Shown here piece after piece: positions 18,951 through 27,769 of a stretch of 64,000 nucleotides of DNA; position 1 is the stretch's first letter, and each line of letters starts with the position of its first letter. The notes under the pieces were generated by a model. It saw only the letters and a list, made by a program, of their open reading frames with translations. It had not been told where the DNA came from and did no database searches. Origin of the DNA: Pseudoxanthomonas indica (GTDB taxonomy: Bacteria; Pseudomonadota; Gammaproteobacteria; Xanthomonadales; Xanthomonadaceae); assembly GCF_900167565.1 (NCBI RefSeq), contig NZ_FUZV01000002.1, forward strand, positions 1,240,001 to 1,304,000, written 5' to 3'. The translations under genes were made by a program, and so were the position numbers.

Positions 18951-19831
18951 GTACCGTCGCGCTCGACCGCCTGCGTGCGCTCCGCCAGCAGACCGGCATC
19001 GCACCAACCATCACTCCAACGCCGACGCCACCTGCCCGTGTAGGAGGGCCTGTAGGAGGGACTTTAGTCCCGACCGCAAACGATCCAACCTCGGCCCTGC
19101 GCCGCATGCTGGGCATCCGCGAGCGCCGCAATCCATCACCCTGCGTCGCGCGCTCACTGCAACGCGATCTCCCGGGCGAAGTGATCGCCGATGGCCTGCA
19201 CCTGATCGAACGCGTCCTACCCTGGGAAGCCATGCCCGCCACCCTCGACGGAACCTTCGCCCGCGAAGGCGACCTAGCGCTGGCCGACATGCTGTTCTTC
19301 GACACCGAGACTACCGGCCTGGCCGGCGGCACCGGCACCCGCGCCTTCATGATCGGCGCCTCCGATTTCGTGCCGGACGGACTGCGCATCCGCCAGCTGA
19401 TGATGGCGCACATGGCGGCCGAGTCGACCATGCTGCGTACCTTCCAGAGCTGGCTGACGCCGCAGACACGGCTGGTCAGCTACAACGGCCGCTGCTACGA
19501 CGCACCGCTGCTCAACACCCGCTACCGACTTGCGCGCCACGCCAGTCCGCTGCCGGAACTGGCGCATACCGATCTGCTGTATCCCACCCGGCGCAGATAC
19601 CGCGGCGTGTGGGAGAACTGCAAGCTCGCCACCATCGAACGGCGCGCATTGGGCATCGTGCGCGACGACGACCTGCCAGGCTCCGAAGCGCCGGCTGCCT
19701 GGCTCACGTACCTGCGAGGAGGTTCATCGCATAACCTCAAGCGTGTGCTGGCGCATAACTTCCAGGACGTGGTGACGCTGACGCGGCTGTTGATGCATCT
19801 GGCTGGCACGGATCCCTTGGCGACGGCGTGA
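18947..19831 (+). CDS. RNase H-fold exonuclease (MrfB/YprB-like)
   Basis: A 294-residue protein translated from the ATGA overlap with the helicase gene. The nuclease core begins at about residue 115 with DTETTGLAGG (DEDD-type metal ligands), continues through VSYNGRCYDAPLL, and ends with HNLKRVLAHNFQDVVTLTRLL, the last DEDD aspartate. It fits the YprB/MrfB family, which acts with the adjacent helicase in DNA repair. Residues about 31-44 (RVGGPVGGTLVPTA) are encoded by an inserted REP-like palindrome and are likely a disordered linker. Confidence 0.88.
   Translation: MSTVALDRLRALRQQTGIAPTITPTPTPPARVGGPVGGTLVPTANDPTSALRRMLGIRERRNPSPCVARSLQRDLPGEVIADGLHLIERVLPWEAMPATLDGTFAREGDLALADMLFFDTETTGLAGGTGTRAFMIGASDFVPDGLRIRQLMMAHMAAESTMLRTFQSWLTPQTRLVSYNGRCYDAPLLNTRYRLARHASPLPELAHTDLLYPTRRRYRGVWENCKLATIERRALGIVRDDDLPGSEAPAAWLTYLRGGSSHNLKRVLAHNFQDVVTLTRLLMHLAGTDPLATA
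19038..19077. repeat. REP-like palindrome inside the mrfB-like gene
   Basis: A doubled TGTAGGAGGG with the hairpin GGGAC-TTTA-GTCCC (19058-19071) and a CGACCGC end, the usual form of Xanthomonadales intergenic REP elements. Here it keeps the reading frame. Confidence 0.8.
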
Positions 19832-19901
19832 CAGCGCCAACACATACCTCGCGCTGATGGGGTTACCCTTCGCATCGGACCACCCACCAGGATTCCGCGC
19901 A

Positions 19902-20543
19902 ATGCTCACGCTCTACGGCTTCTCGAAGGTCAACCGGTTTGCACGCGGCAAGACCCGCGATCTGCGCGTCTTGTGGGCGCTGGAAGAAATGCAGCTGCCC
20001 TACCAAATCGCCGGCATGGATCACCCCGCGCACGATTTGAACGCCGAGTCGTATCGCCACCTCAGCCCGTTCGAGCAGATTCCCTCCATCGATGACGATG
20101 GCATGGCGGTGTCCGAGTCCGGCGCCATCCTCATCTACCTGGCGAAAAAATCCGGCCGCCTGATTCCCGAGGATCGCGAAGGCGAGACCCAGGTGCTGCG
20201 CTGGTCATTCGCGGCAATGAATTCCATCGAACCCCCGCTGCTCAACCTGATGGTGTTGGGCTGGACTTCGCCCGACAGCGCCGAGAAGCACCGCGAATTC
20301 CTGCTCGGCTGGTCCCACCGCATGTTGGGCAACCTGGAACGCTGGATGGAAGGCCGCGAGTACATCGCCACCGACGCGTTCACCGTCGCCGACATCCTGG
20401 CCGTCCATGTGTTGTCCGTGGTTCCCGACGAGGCGCTGCTGACCCCGTATCCCCGCGTGCTGGCCTACCGCGATCGCTGCCTGGCCCGCCCGGCCTGGAA
20501 GCGGACGTTCGAGGCGTATTGCGGGCGGGTAGAAGCGGCGTAG
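19902..20543 (+). CDS. Glutathione S-transferase
   Basis: A 213-residue two-domain GST. The thioredoxin-like N-terminal half contains the cis-proline and glutathione-binding residues in FEQIPSIDDDGMAVSESGAILIYLA; the helical C-terminal half contains FTVADILAVHVL, the N-capping hydrophobic-staple motif of GSTs. Start at ATG 19902; an upstream in-frame ATG at 19857 would add an atypical extension. Substrate unknown. Confidence 0.92.
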   Translation: MLTLYGFSKVNRFARGKTRDLRVLWALEEMQLPYQIAGMDHPAHDLNAESYRHLSPFEQIPSIDDDGMAVSESGAILIYLAKKSGRLIPEDREGETQVLRWSFAAMNSIEPPLLNLMVLGWTSPDSAEKHREFLLGWSHRMLGNLERWMEGREYIATDAFTVADILAVHVLSVVPDEALLTPYPRVLAYRDRCLARPAWKRTFEAYCGRVEAA

Positions 20544-20668
20544 CGAATCCTGGCGACGAGCTCATCGACTGCCATCCCCAATCCCGTCAAACATTTGACG
20601 AACGCGCACCCCGAGCCACGCAATCGTTCGCGTAGTGTGAAATACACCGCAGTATCGACATCCCGCCC

Positions 20669-20696
20669 TAAAGAAACCCCACCCATCCGCCGACAT
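20669..20696 (+). promoter_or_regulatory. Weak sigma-28-like promoter before the HDOD gene
   Basis: TAAA, 16 nt, GCCGACAT. One base longer than the other FliA sites in the window and with a poorer -10. Confidence 0.35.
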
Positions 20697-20774
20697 CCAG
20701 ATAGATTTTCGTGCGGGCGTGCGCATGAGGCGCGCGCTGGGTTCACCGGTTGATCTGTCTCTAGGGGAAGTGTC

Positions 20775-21893
20775 TTGCGGATTCTGTACGTAGGCGACAC
20801 CGCTTGTTTGCCTGAAGACCTGTCCGACTACATCGGCGACATGGGCGATGAGTGGAAGGTCGAGTTTGCCGCCGATGGCAACGCCGCCATCTTTGCCGTG
20901 GCCAACTCACCGGTGGATGTCATCCTGACCGGACCGACCCTGCCGGATCTGCCGCCGTCCACCCTGCTGGGCCAGGTGCGCACCCTGCGCCCGGAAACCA
21001 TCCGCATCGCGCTGCTGGAAAACTCCGACGGCAACGCCGCTCCGCCGATCAAGCTGATTGGCGTGGCGCACCGCTTCCTGCCGCTGCCGCTATCGTCCGA
21101 GACCGTGCTGGAGTCCATCCACAGCCTGGAAGAACTGCGCGACCTGCTCGACAGCCCGCGCCTGCGCCGCGTCATCGGCCGGGTCGAACACCTGCCGTCA
21201 CCGCCGCACCTGTACTTCGCCCTGACCCGCGCGCTGGAGGAAGACGACGGCAACAGCACCGACATCGCCAAGATCGTCGCCGGCGACCCGGCCATCGCCG
21301 CCAAGGTGCTGCAGCTGTGCAACTCGGCCTACTTCTCCAACGGCCGCGCCAACACCGACCTGCGCGCCGCCGTGACCCGGCTCGGCCTGGCCACCCTGCG
21401 TGACCTGGTGCTGGCCAGCGAAGTGTTCTCCATCAAGACCGGCAGCAACGTCGACCGGGCCGCCCTGCAACACCGCTCGCTGATTGCCTCGCGCCTGGCC
21501 GCGCGCATCCTGCCGCACTCCAGCGCCGAACTGGGCGCCACCGCCGCGTTGCTGGCCGACATCGGCCTGCTGCTGCCGGGCGTGCGTGACGAACGCGAGC
21601 CGATGACCGACGAAAACGATGATCGTCCCGGCCACACCGAGGCGGGCGCCTACCTGCTCGGCCTGTGGGGCCTGCCGATGCCGATCGTCGAGGCCGTGGC
21701 CTTCCACCGCCAGCCGCAGCGCTCCAGCCTGCGCAGCTTCTGGGTGCCCGGTGCGGTGCACGTGGCCGGCGCCCTCGCCGGCAATGAGAAGGTCGACGAA
21801 AGCTACCTGCAGTCGCTCGGTGTGCTGCACCAGTTGGACAGCTGGAAGAGCATGGCGGACAACCTGGTCGACCGCGTCGCCGACGCCGCCTGA
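20775..21893 (+). CDS. HDOD-domain protein with degenerate receiver
   Basis: A 372-residue protein starting at TTG 20775 (AGGGGAAG 4 nt upstream). Residues 1-125 look like a response-regulator receiver, but the phospho-acceptor position reads VILTGPTLPDL without the usual Asp, so it is probably a pseudo-receiver. Residues about 135-340 form an HDOD domain (LPSPPHLYFAL, KVLQLCNSAYF, AAVTRLGLATLRDLVLAS). HDOD proteins are non-catalytic signalling adaptors that affect motility and c-di-GMP output in Xanthomonas. The gene is monocistronic. Confidence 0.88.
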   Translation: MRILYVGDTACLPEDLSDYIGDMGDEWKVEFAADGNAAIFAVANSPVDVILTGPTLPDLPPSTLLGQVRTLRPETIRIALLENSDGNAAPPIKLIGVAHRFLPLPLSSETVLESIHSLEELRDLLDSPRLRRVIGRVEHLPSPPHLYFALTRALEEDDGNSTDIAKIVAGDPAIAAKVLQLCNSAYFSNGRANTDLRAAVTRLGLATLRDLVLASEVFSIKTGSNVDRAALQHRSLIASRLAARILPHSSAELGATAALLADIGLLLPGVRDEREPMTDENDDRPGHTEAGAYLLGLWGLPMPIVEAVAFHRQPQRSSLRSFWVPGAVHVAGALAGNEKVDESYLQSLGVLHQLDSWKSMADNLVDRVADAA

Positions 21894-21918
21894 AGGTCTG
21901 CGTCCGCGTCACCCTTGC

Positions 21919-21940
21919 ACCGGGCCGGCAGGCCCGGTTT
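21919..21940 (+). terminator. Terminator-like hairpin after the HDOD gene
   Basis: ACCGGGCC-GGCA-GGCCCGGT followed by TT; it lies between convergent genes. Confidence 0.6.
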
Positions 21941-21959
21941 GCATTGAGGCGTTGGCGGG

Positions 21960-23894
21960 CTAGGGCAGCCGTTCAAGCTCCACCGCAATGACCTTCATGG
22001 CTCCTGGCGCTTCGGCCACGGTGCGCACCTCGATCAGTCCCGCGCTCTGTGCCGTATCCACGGCAAACGCGCCGCTTGCTTGTGTTTCTTGCAACCCGCT
22101 GCCCAGCAGCGGAGCACTTTGCAAGACCTGCAAGTCCTGGCCCACCGTGACGGCGACATCCCATCGGCCGACCGGCACGCCAACGGCCTCCTCACTCTCA
22201 TAGCGCACGCGGGCGCGGTAGTTGCCCGCGGGCAGCCGCACATAGGGTCCAAAGCTCAGAAAACCCTGCAGGTCGGGCGCGCGCTTGCCTATTTCGCAGT
22301 CCGGTTCCGCCGTGCCGATCTGGGTGGGCAGATCGCAGCCACGCCAGCGCCGCCGGTCGCCAGGAAGCTGCAGGTCGGCCACGGTACGCAGGCGATTGCG
22401 GCCATAGATCAGCAGCAATCGCTTTCCACATTGCACCTGCGTGGGAGCGGCGCCATTGATGTCTTCCACCCGCGTCAACAGCGGCGATAGCTTGCCATCG
22501 GGCTGCTGCCCAACGATCGCGAAGTCGTAACGCGTGGGGTAGTAGTCGGCCGTGGTGATCCAGCGCATCTCCAGCAGGTTGTCGAAGTACTGGGCAATCC
22601 TGAGCCGATGCCGGCTGAGGTTCTGCACCTGCTTGGCATCCCAGTACTCGGCGATGCCATGGCGGGCATTGCTGGCGCTCAAGGCCTGGTCGATGCAGGC
22701 GATATCGTCCGGGTACTGACGCAGCCGCAGGCCATGGGCCCGGGCTTCACCACCGGCCTGCCACAGCAACGACAGCACCAGCAGCACGGACAGGCTGCTC
22801 GCCACCGGCACGAACACGCGACGAAAGCGCAGCGCGCACAGCATTCCCGTTGCCACTACCGGCCATAGCGCCATCGGGATGACATAGCGCAATGCGACCG
22901 GGCTTCCCTCATGGAGCAGGGTCACCGCGCACGCCGCTGCCGCCGAGAGCAGTACGAAGCCCGTCAACCGCCCGCCCAGATGAATCTCGTCGCTGCCGGC
23001 GCATGCACGCCAGCGCCGTATCGTCACCAGCGCCAGCACCAGGAACGCAACCAGCACGAGCGTGTAAAGCAGGTGGCCGGTGGCCAGTGTGGCCAACACC
23101 TCGGAAAGGAGGCGCGCATTCCGCTCCCATTGCCCCAATCCCAGTTGTACCGGGTAGCGCATCGGGTGTTCCACCAGGGCCGGATACAGAGAAGAGCCCA
23201 CTAGCGAACTGCCCGCCACCGCGATGGCCTGCAGCAGACGCTTGCGGGCAAGGGCGCCATCGCCTGCCGACTGCAGCAGATTGATCGCCAGGAACGGCGT
23301 AACCGCCTGCACCAGAAACAGCTGATCCGAAAAGGTGAGGGCGGCGGCAAGCAGGCAGGTCATCCACAGTGGCACGGAGCGCCAGGACGATCCGGCTTGC
23401 AGATGCGCAAACCATAGGGCCACGCAGGCCAGGGCGCCCAGAAACACACCAAAGTGGTAGCTGCCCACCAGCAGGAACGCGAAGGGTTCCCCGGCATTCC
23501 AGGCCAGCCAACACAGGCAGAGCCAAATCGAGATGGCGGCGGTCCAGGGTGCCCGGACGCGCATGCGCCGCGCCAGCCAGGCCAGAAGCAACAGCGTCAC
23601 CACGACCTGCAACAGGGAGACAACCGAAATCTGCAGGAACGGAACCGACGTGATCAGATAGGCAGGCAGAAACAGCAGGTAGTCCGGAAAGAAGTACGGC
23701 GCTGGCGTCAGATACCAATGGTCCAGTTCGCCGGAGCCTGCCAGGACATCGGCGAACAGCGTCGGCAGATACATCGCATCGGAGTTGAAGAACACGTCGT
23801 CGAGGTCATGGCTGGCATGAAAGCGCAGCGCCATCGCCAGCAAGCCGAACACGACCAGCAGCAGGGAAAACAGGAAGCGCAACTGTCTGCCCAT
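21960..23894 (-). CDS. GT-C-like polytopic membrane protein, putative arabinofuranosyltransferase
   Basis: A 644-residue protein with about 10-11 membrane helices over the first 390 residues and a soluble C-terminal part with a beta-rich end (YVRLPAGNYRARVRY). After the first helix an acidic loop (DLDDVFFNSDAMYLP) recalls the catalytic Asp loop of GT-C glycosyltransferases that use polyprenyl-phosphate sugars. No named family is certain. It is the last gene of the minus-strand operon, 3 bp after the DprE2-like gene, so it is the natural candidate to transfer arabinofuranose from the lipid carrier to a periplasmic acceptor. The function is inferred from context and topology. Confidence 0.65.
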   Translation of the reverse strand: MGRQLRFLFSLLLVVFGLLAMALRFHASHDLDDVFFNSDAMYLPTLFADVLAGSGELDHWYLTPAPYFFPDYLLFLPAYLITSVPFLQISVVSLLQVVVTLLLLAWLARRMRVRAPWTAAISIWLCLCWLAWNAGEPFAFLLVGSYHFGVFLGALACVALWFAHLQAGSSWRSVPLWMTCLLAAALTFSDQLFLVQAVTPFLAINLLQSAGDGALARKRLLQAIAVAGSSLVGSSLYPALVEHPMRYPVQLGLGQWERNARLLSEVLATLATGHLLYTLVLVAFLVLALVTIRRWRACAGSDEIHLGGRLTGFVLLSAAAACAVTLLHEGSPVALRYVIPMALWPVVATGMLCALRFRRVFVPVASSLSVLLVLSLLWQAGGEARAHGLRLRQYPDDIACIDQALSASNARHGIAEYWDAKQVQNLSRHRLRIAQYFDNLLEMRWITTADYYPTRYDFAIVGQQPDGKLSPLLTRVEDINGAAPTQVQCGKRLLLIYGRNRLRTVADLQLPGDRRRWRGCDLPTQIGTAEPDCEIGKRAPDLQGFLSFGPYVRLPAGNYRARVRYESEEAVGVPVGRWDVAVTVGQDLQVLQSAPLLGSGLQETQASGAFAVDTAQSAGLIEVRTVAEAPGAMKVIAVELERLP

Positions 23895-23897
23895 CGA

Positions 23898-24647
23898 TCA
23901 GATATCCAGCCGATTGAAGACTGACGCAGGCAGCGCTGTCAGCACTGCCATGATCCAGCGCCAGCGGGCGGGTGCATAACAAACCGGCTGTCCGCGATCC
24001 ATGGCCTTGACGATGCGGTGTGCAACCTCCTGCGGTGCGGCCAGCGACATGCCCTGCGCGTTCAGGTGTGCGGTCATCGCGGTGGCGGTGGGGCCGGGCT
24101 TGATCAGGGTCACCTTGACCGCAGTGGCTGCCAGCCGATGCTGCAAGCCTTGCACGTAGCGTTCGACGAGGCCCTTGGCGGCGCCATACACGTAGTTGGA
24201 TCGACGCCCGCGGTCACCGGCTACCGAGCCAATCACGGCAAGCCGACCATGGTTCGTCCGCTCCATATGACCCGCGAATGCTTCGGCCCACAGCACCGGC
24301 GACACGGCGTTGACTCTCAGTGCGTGCTCGCCCAACGACAAATCCTGCTGGCAGTCGAGCTGTTGTGGCAGGTCACCATGTGCGATCAATACCTGGTCGA
24401 TGGGGCCCTCTGTGGCCAACGCCTGCGTGGTGGCGTGGATGGCTGCCGGTGAAAGCAGATCCACGCACAGCCACCTTATGGCAACGCCGGGAGCGCGAAC
24501 CGACAGATCGGTCGCAACCCGTTGCAAGCGTTCGTTGCTGCGGCCCACCAGTGTCAGTCGCACTGACTCGCGGGTGGCCCACAAGCGGGCACAGTGTTCG
24601 GCCATCGTCGACGTGGCGCCGACGATGACGATGTGTCGATGGTTCAT
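23898..24647 (-). CDS. DprE2-like short-chain reductase
   Basis: A 249-residue SDR enzyme. The N-terminal nucleotide-binding motif is VGATSTMAEHCA, the catalytic Ser is in IGSVAGD and the Tyr-Lys pair in YVYGAAKG. It ends with a hydrophobic segment (WRWIMAVLTALPASVF). Together with the FAD oxidase encoded directly upstream (TGAATG junction with no gap) it would epimerise polyprenyl-phosphoryl-ribose to -arabinose by reducing the 2-keto intermediate, as DprE2 does in mycobacteria. Confidence 0.85.
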   Translation of the reverse strand: MNHRHIVIVGATSTMAEHCARLWATRESVRLTLVGRSNERLQRVATDLSVRAPGVAIRWLCVDLLSPAAIHATTQALATEGPIDQVLIAHGDLPQQLDCQQDLSLGEHALRVNAVSPVLWAEAFAGHMERTNHGRLAVIGSVAGDRGRRSNYVYGAAKGLVERYVQGLQHRLAATAVKVTLIKPGPTATAMTAHLNAQGMSLAAPQEVAHRIVKAMDRGQPVCYAPARWRWIMAVLTALPASVFNRLDI

Positions 24648-25946
24648 TCAATGGTCCAGAAGACGTTGCGAGAGGGCAGAGCGCAGGCCCGGGTCGCGGA
24701 AGGGCAGGAACTGGGGCAGGAGCGGGTAACCCGCGCGGAACAGGGCGCGCGGCATGCGTGCGTCTTTGGCGGCGTAAAGGCGGCCACCGGCCTCGGCCAC
24801 AATCGCATCCAGCCGCTCGAACAAGCGCAGTGTCGCGCCGCCGCGATTGGGGAAATCCAGCGCCAGCGTTGCACCTGCCATGGGAAAGCTGAGCAGGCCG
24901 GGCGAGCGGCGGTGGCCAAAAGTCTTCAGCACGGCCAGAAAGGATCCTTGTCCGCAACCCGCAATCGTTCGAAGCAGGGCACGCAGCGCATCCTGCTGCG
25001 TCGCGACGGGCAACGCACACTGATATTGGTAGAAGCCGCGTGGCCCATAGAGCCGATTCCAATGGCCGATATGGTCCAGTGGATACAGGTGACTGCCGTA
25101 GTGACAGCGACTGCGGCGCGGCCATCGCTTCAACTGACCATAGGCGAGGTTGAACGGGCGCAGGGTGAGCCGGTTGACCAGCGAAACCGGCGGCACAAAG
25201 GACAGGGCGTGCTCACGGGGATTGGGCGTGGCGCCCTGTTGATCGGCCGCCACCCGTGAGCGCATGAACAGCCCACGGCCGCTGTCACTGGCCAGGCAAT
25301 CGATCCACGACACCGTATGTTCCCAGTCCTGCTCGGAACTGTCGGCCAGCGCGAAGAACTCGTCGAGGTCCGCATGCGGACAGGTCTCGGTGTCCAGCCA
25401 CGGGCCCGGCGTGCGGTGCAACTGCAGTTCCACCTGCACGATCACGCCGGTCAGGCCCAGCCCGCCCACGGTGGCGGCAAACCACTCCGGCAGCCGATCG
25501 GGGCCGCACTCCAGCCACTGGCCGTCGGTCCGGGCCAAACCAATGCGGCGAACATGCTCACCAAACGTGCCCTGCTCGTGATGGTTCTTGCCGTGCACGT
25601 CATTGGCGATGGCGCCGCCCACGGTGATCCATTGCGTGCCCGGCGTAACGGGCAGCCGCCAGCCGCGCGGATACGCGAACTCCTGGATGTCCATGAGCAG
25701 CACGCCGGCCTCGCACACCAGGCGACCGCTGGACTCATCGAAGTGGATGAAGTGATTGAGTCCGTGGGTGAACCACAACTCACCGCCGGGATTGAGGCCG
25801 ACATCGCCGTAGCTGCGTCCCAGACCATGGGCAAGACCGGGCTGGCTGGCGTGGGCGATCGTACGCAGGAGTTCCTGTGGATCGCGCGGCGTTGATGTCA
25901 GGTGCGGATGCGCGTTCAGCCGACCCCATGAGCGGACGATATTCAT
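24648..25946 (-). CDS. DprE1-like FAD-dependent oxidase
   Basis: A 432-residue protein with the FAD-binding PP-loop GLGRSYGDVGLNPGG (41-55), the VGGAIANDVHGKNHHEQGTFG segment that attaches FAD in this fold (about 112-132), and a C-terminal ALO-type domain. Gene order and similarity pattern fit DprE1, which oxidises decaprenyl-phosphoryl-ribose at C2. A sugar-alcohol or L-gulonolactone oxidase is the alternative but does not explain the paired reductase and UbiA genes. ATGA overlap with the GtrA-like gene. Confidence 0.85.
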   Translation of the reverse strand: MNIVRSWGRLNAHPHLTSTPRDPQELLRTIAHASQPGLAHGLGRSYGDVGLNPGGELWFTHGLNHFIHFDESSGRLVCEAGVLLMDIQEFAYPRGWRLPVTPGTQWITVGGAIANDVHGKNHHEQGTFGEHVRRIGLARTDGQWLECGPDRLPEWFAATVGGLGLTGVIVQVELQLHRTPGPWLDTETCPHADLDEFFALADSSEQDWEHTVSWIDCLASDSGRGLFMRSRVAADQQGATPNPREHALSFVPPVSLVNRLTLRPFNLAYGQLKRWPRRSRCHYGSHLYPLDHIGHWNRLYGPRGFYQYQCALPVATQQDALRALLRTIAGCGQGSFLAVLKTFGHRRSPGLLSFPMAGATLALDFPNRGGATLRLFERLDAIVAEAGGRLYAAKDARMPRALFRAGYPLLPQFLPFRDPGLRSALSQRLLDH

Positions 25947-26356
25947 GCGCTCACCGCGCGAAACACGTAGCGCTTGTCGAGGGCGTACTTGAGGCGGTAA
26001 CCCAGCGCCAGGCCAAGTGCGCCGCCCACGTACCGCAGAACGACGCTGCCGAAGAGCAGATGGAAGGCGATTTCAAAGCCCCAGAAGACCAGTGTCGTCG
26101 CAACACCGGTGGCCGCGTAGAGAAGAAAGGTCGCGGTGTCGTGCGCGATGTCGTGCGCTCGAAAATGAAATATGTAGCGCTTGTCGAGCCAGAACTTGAC
26201 CAGCAGGCCGACTGCAGTTCCGAGTGTCAAAGAAATTACAAATCCAACTTGGCCGGCAACTAAACGCGAAGTCAGATCTTGTGCGAGGAGGTTCGTGAGG
26301 ATCGCGACAAGTGCCAAGATGGCGTATCGGATCGCGAGTGGGATGGAGCCGAGCAT
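25943..26356 (-). CDS. GtrA-like four-helix membrane protein
   Basis: A 137-residue integral membrane protein with four predicted helices and two copies of the GtrA signature L-KF-LDKRY-F (VKFWLDKRYIFHF and LKYALDKRYVFRA). GtrA-like proteins help move or use polyprenyl-phosphate sugars at the membrane. First gene of the minus-strand operon; only 30 bp separate its start from the divergent UbiA gene. Confidence 0.85.
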   Translation of the reverse strand: MLGSIPLAIRYAILALVAILTNLLAQDLTSRLVAGQVGFVISLTLGTAVGLLVKFWLDKRYIFHFRAHDIAHDTATFLLYAATGVATTLVFWGFEIAFHLLFGSVVLRYVGGALGLALGYRLKYALDKRYVFRAVSA

Positions 26357-26386
26357 TCAAGTCAATTCAGTGGAGCGCAACGCGCG

Positions 26387-27277
26387 ATGCATCGTACTGC
26401 AACAACAACGCCGCCTGTAACTCAGCTTGCAGGATTGATTAAGCTGATGCGGCCAAGGCAATGGATCAAGAATGCATTCGTGCTTGCGCCGCTGATTTTC
26501 TCGGGTGAGTTCGTGCGCCTGGAGTCTGTGGGCGCTTCGCTTCGCGCCATGCTGCTGTTCTGCATCGCCTCGTCGCTCACCTATGTGTTCAACGATATCT
26601 GCGATGTGGAACGGGATCGCAGGCATCCGGTCAAGTCACGAACGCGTCCATTGGCCAGCGGGAAGGTTCCCATGTCCTGGGCGATTGCACTGGCGAGCGT
26701 CCTGCTGGGCGTGCTGATCATCGGCAGCTTGGCTGCACCTGCATGCTCACTGGTAATCGCCGCCTACCTGCTGCTCAACATCGCCTACTCGGTTGTGCTG
26801 AAGCATCAACCTGTCGTCGACATCTTCACGATTGCCATCGGCTTCGTGCTGCGTGTCGTTGCCGGCGCGGTCGCCCTGCATGTGCCGGTGTCGTCGTGGA
26901 TGTTCATCACCACGTTGTGCCTGGCGCTGTACCTGGCGTCGATCAAGCGACGCCAGGAACTGGGCAGCAACGGCACTGGGGGGCGCAAAGTCCTTGACGC
27001 CTATTCCATTTCGCTGATCGATCGTTATGCCGGCCTGTCGGCGATGGGGGCGCTGTTGTTCTACAGCTTGTATGTATTGTCGGCCAGGCCGGCGCTGGCA
27101 GCGACGGTACCACTGGTGCTGTTCGGCCTGTTCCGTTACTGGTTCCTGGTGGAGTCGCAGAATGACGGCGAGTCGCCCACCGAAGCCCTGCTGGGTGATT
27201 GGCAATTGCTGGCCACGGTGGCGGTGTGGACGGTCGCCTGCCTGTGGGCACTGTGGCCGCGGGTGGGCCTGCCATGA
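26387..27277 (+). CDS. UbiA-type polyprenyl-phosphate phosphoribosyltransferase (DprP-like)
   Basis: A 296-residue UbiA-family protein with about nine membrane helices. The N-terminal LMRPRQWIKNAFVLAPL and the metal-binding FNDICDVERDRRHPVK motif (NDxxD type) match decaprenyl-phosphate 5-phosphoribosyltransferases rather than quinone prenyltransferases. It would join PRPP to a polyprenyl phosphate. ATG 26387 was chosen because TGGAG lies 11 nt upstream and the N-terminus then matches the family. It overlaps the next gene by ATGA. Confidence 0.87.
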   Translation: MHRTATTTPPVTQLAGLIKLMRPRQWIKNAFVLAPLIFSGEFVRLESVGASLRAMLLFCIASSLTYVFNDICDVERDRRHPVKSRTRPLASGKVPMSWAIALASVLLGVLIIGSLAAPACSLVIAAYLLLNIAYSVVLKHQPVVDIFTIAIGFVLRVVAGAVALHVPVSSWMFITTLCLALYLASIKRRQELGSNGTGGRKVLDAYSISLIDRYAGLSAMGALLFYSLYVLSARPALAATVPLVLFGLFRYWFLVESQNDGESPTEALLGDWQLLATVAVWTVACLWALWPRVGLP

Positions 27278-27690
27278 GCCTGGCCTATGCAGCCGTACCG
27301 CTGCTGGCGTGGCTCACCGCCGGTTCGCTGAAGTTTGCGCTGAACTCCTGGCTGCAGCGTCGGCTCGCTTTCGGCGGCATTGGCTACGGCGGCTGTCCCA
27401 GCAACCACAGTGCCATCGTCTGCAGCACCGCCACGCTGGTGGCGTTGCGGGAGGGTGTCGATCACCCGGCCTTTGGTGTGGCCGTCACGCTGGCCTTCAT
27501 CGTGATGCTGGATGCGGGCGGCTTGCGTCGCCAGGTGGGGCTGCAGGCACGGGCCATCAACCAGTTGCAAGCCGGGGATGCAATGTCCGTCGCCCTGCGC
27601 GAGCGCATGGGGCACAGGCGGAAGGAAATCGTGGCCGGGGCCCTGGTCGGTGCACTGGTCGCCTGCTTCGCCCAGGCGGTGGCGTTGTAG
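27274..27690 (+). CDS. Divergent PAP2-family membrane phosphatase
   Basis: A 138-residue membrane protein of the divergent PAP2 (DUF212/YuiD) type, with the acid-phosphatase-like GGCPSNHSAIVCSTATLVAL segment (about 31-50) and RERMGHRRKEI near the end. In this setting it probably removes the 5-phosphate from polyprenyl-phosphoryl-phosphoribose, the step between DprP and DprE1. Translationally coupled to the UbiA gene by ATGA. Confidence 0.85.
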   Translation: MSLAYAAVPLLAWLTAGSLKFALNSWLQRRLAFGGIGYGGCPSNHSAIVCSTATLVALREGVDHPAFGVAVTLAFIVMLDAGGLRRQVGLQARAINQLQAGDAMSVALRERMGHRRKEIVAGALVGALVACFAQAVAL

Positions 27691-27701
27691 GCAAGGCGCG
27701 C

Positions 27702-27734
27702 AAAAAAAATCCCCGGGCGACTTCCACCCGGGGA
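27702..27734 (-). terminator. Intrinsic terminator of the flagellar operon (after flgL)
   Basis: On the minus strand, TCCCCGGG-N9-CCCGGGGA is followed by eight T. It also ends the convergent plus-strand phosphatase gene, though without a T-run in that direction. Confidence 0.92.
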
Positions 27735-27769
27735 AGAAGCAACTCTAACGACAAGTTCGAGCGTGCTGC

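Noticed and set aside
14691..19007. Very long minus-strand open frame (over 1,400 codons) opposite the kinase and helicase genes
   Set aside because: It is a codon-bias shadow in high-GC DNA: its composition is rich in Arg, Ala, Gly, His and Gln with no domain, and the plus strand encodes clear kinase and helicase proteins over the same bases.
24648..25946. Sugar-alcohol or lactone oxidase instead of DprE1-like enzyme
   Set aside because: The abutting SDR reductase, the DprP-like UbiA gene and the PAP2 phosphatase form the known arabinose-carrier set; a stand-alone oxidase would not explain them.
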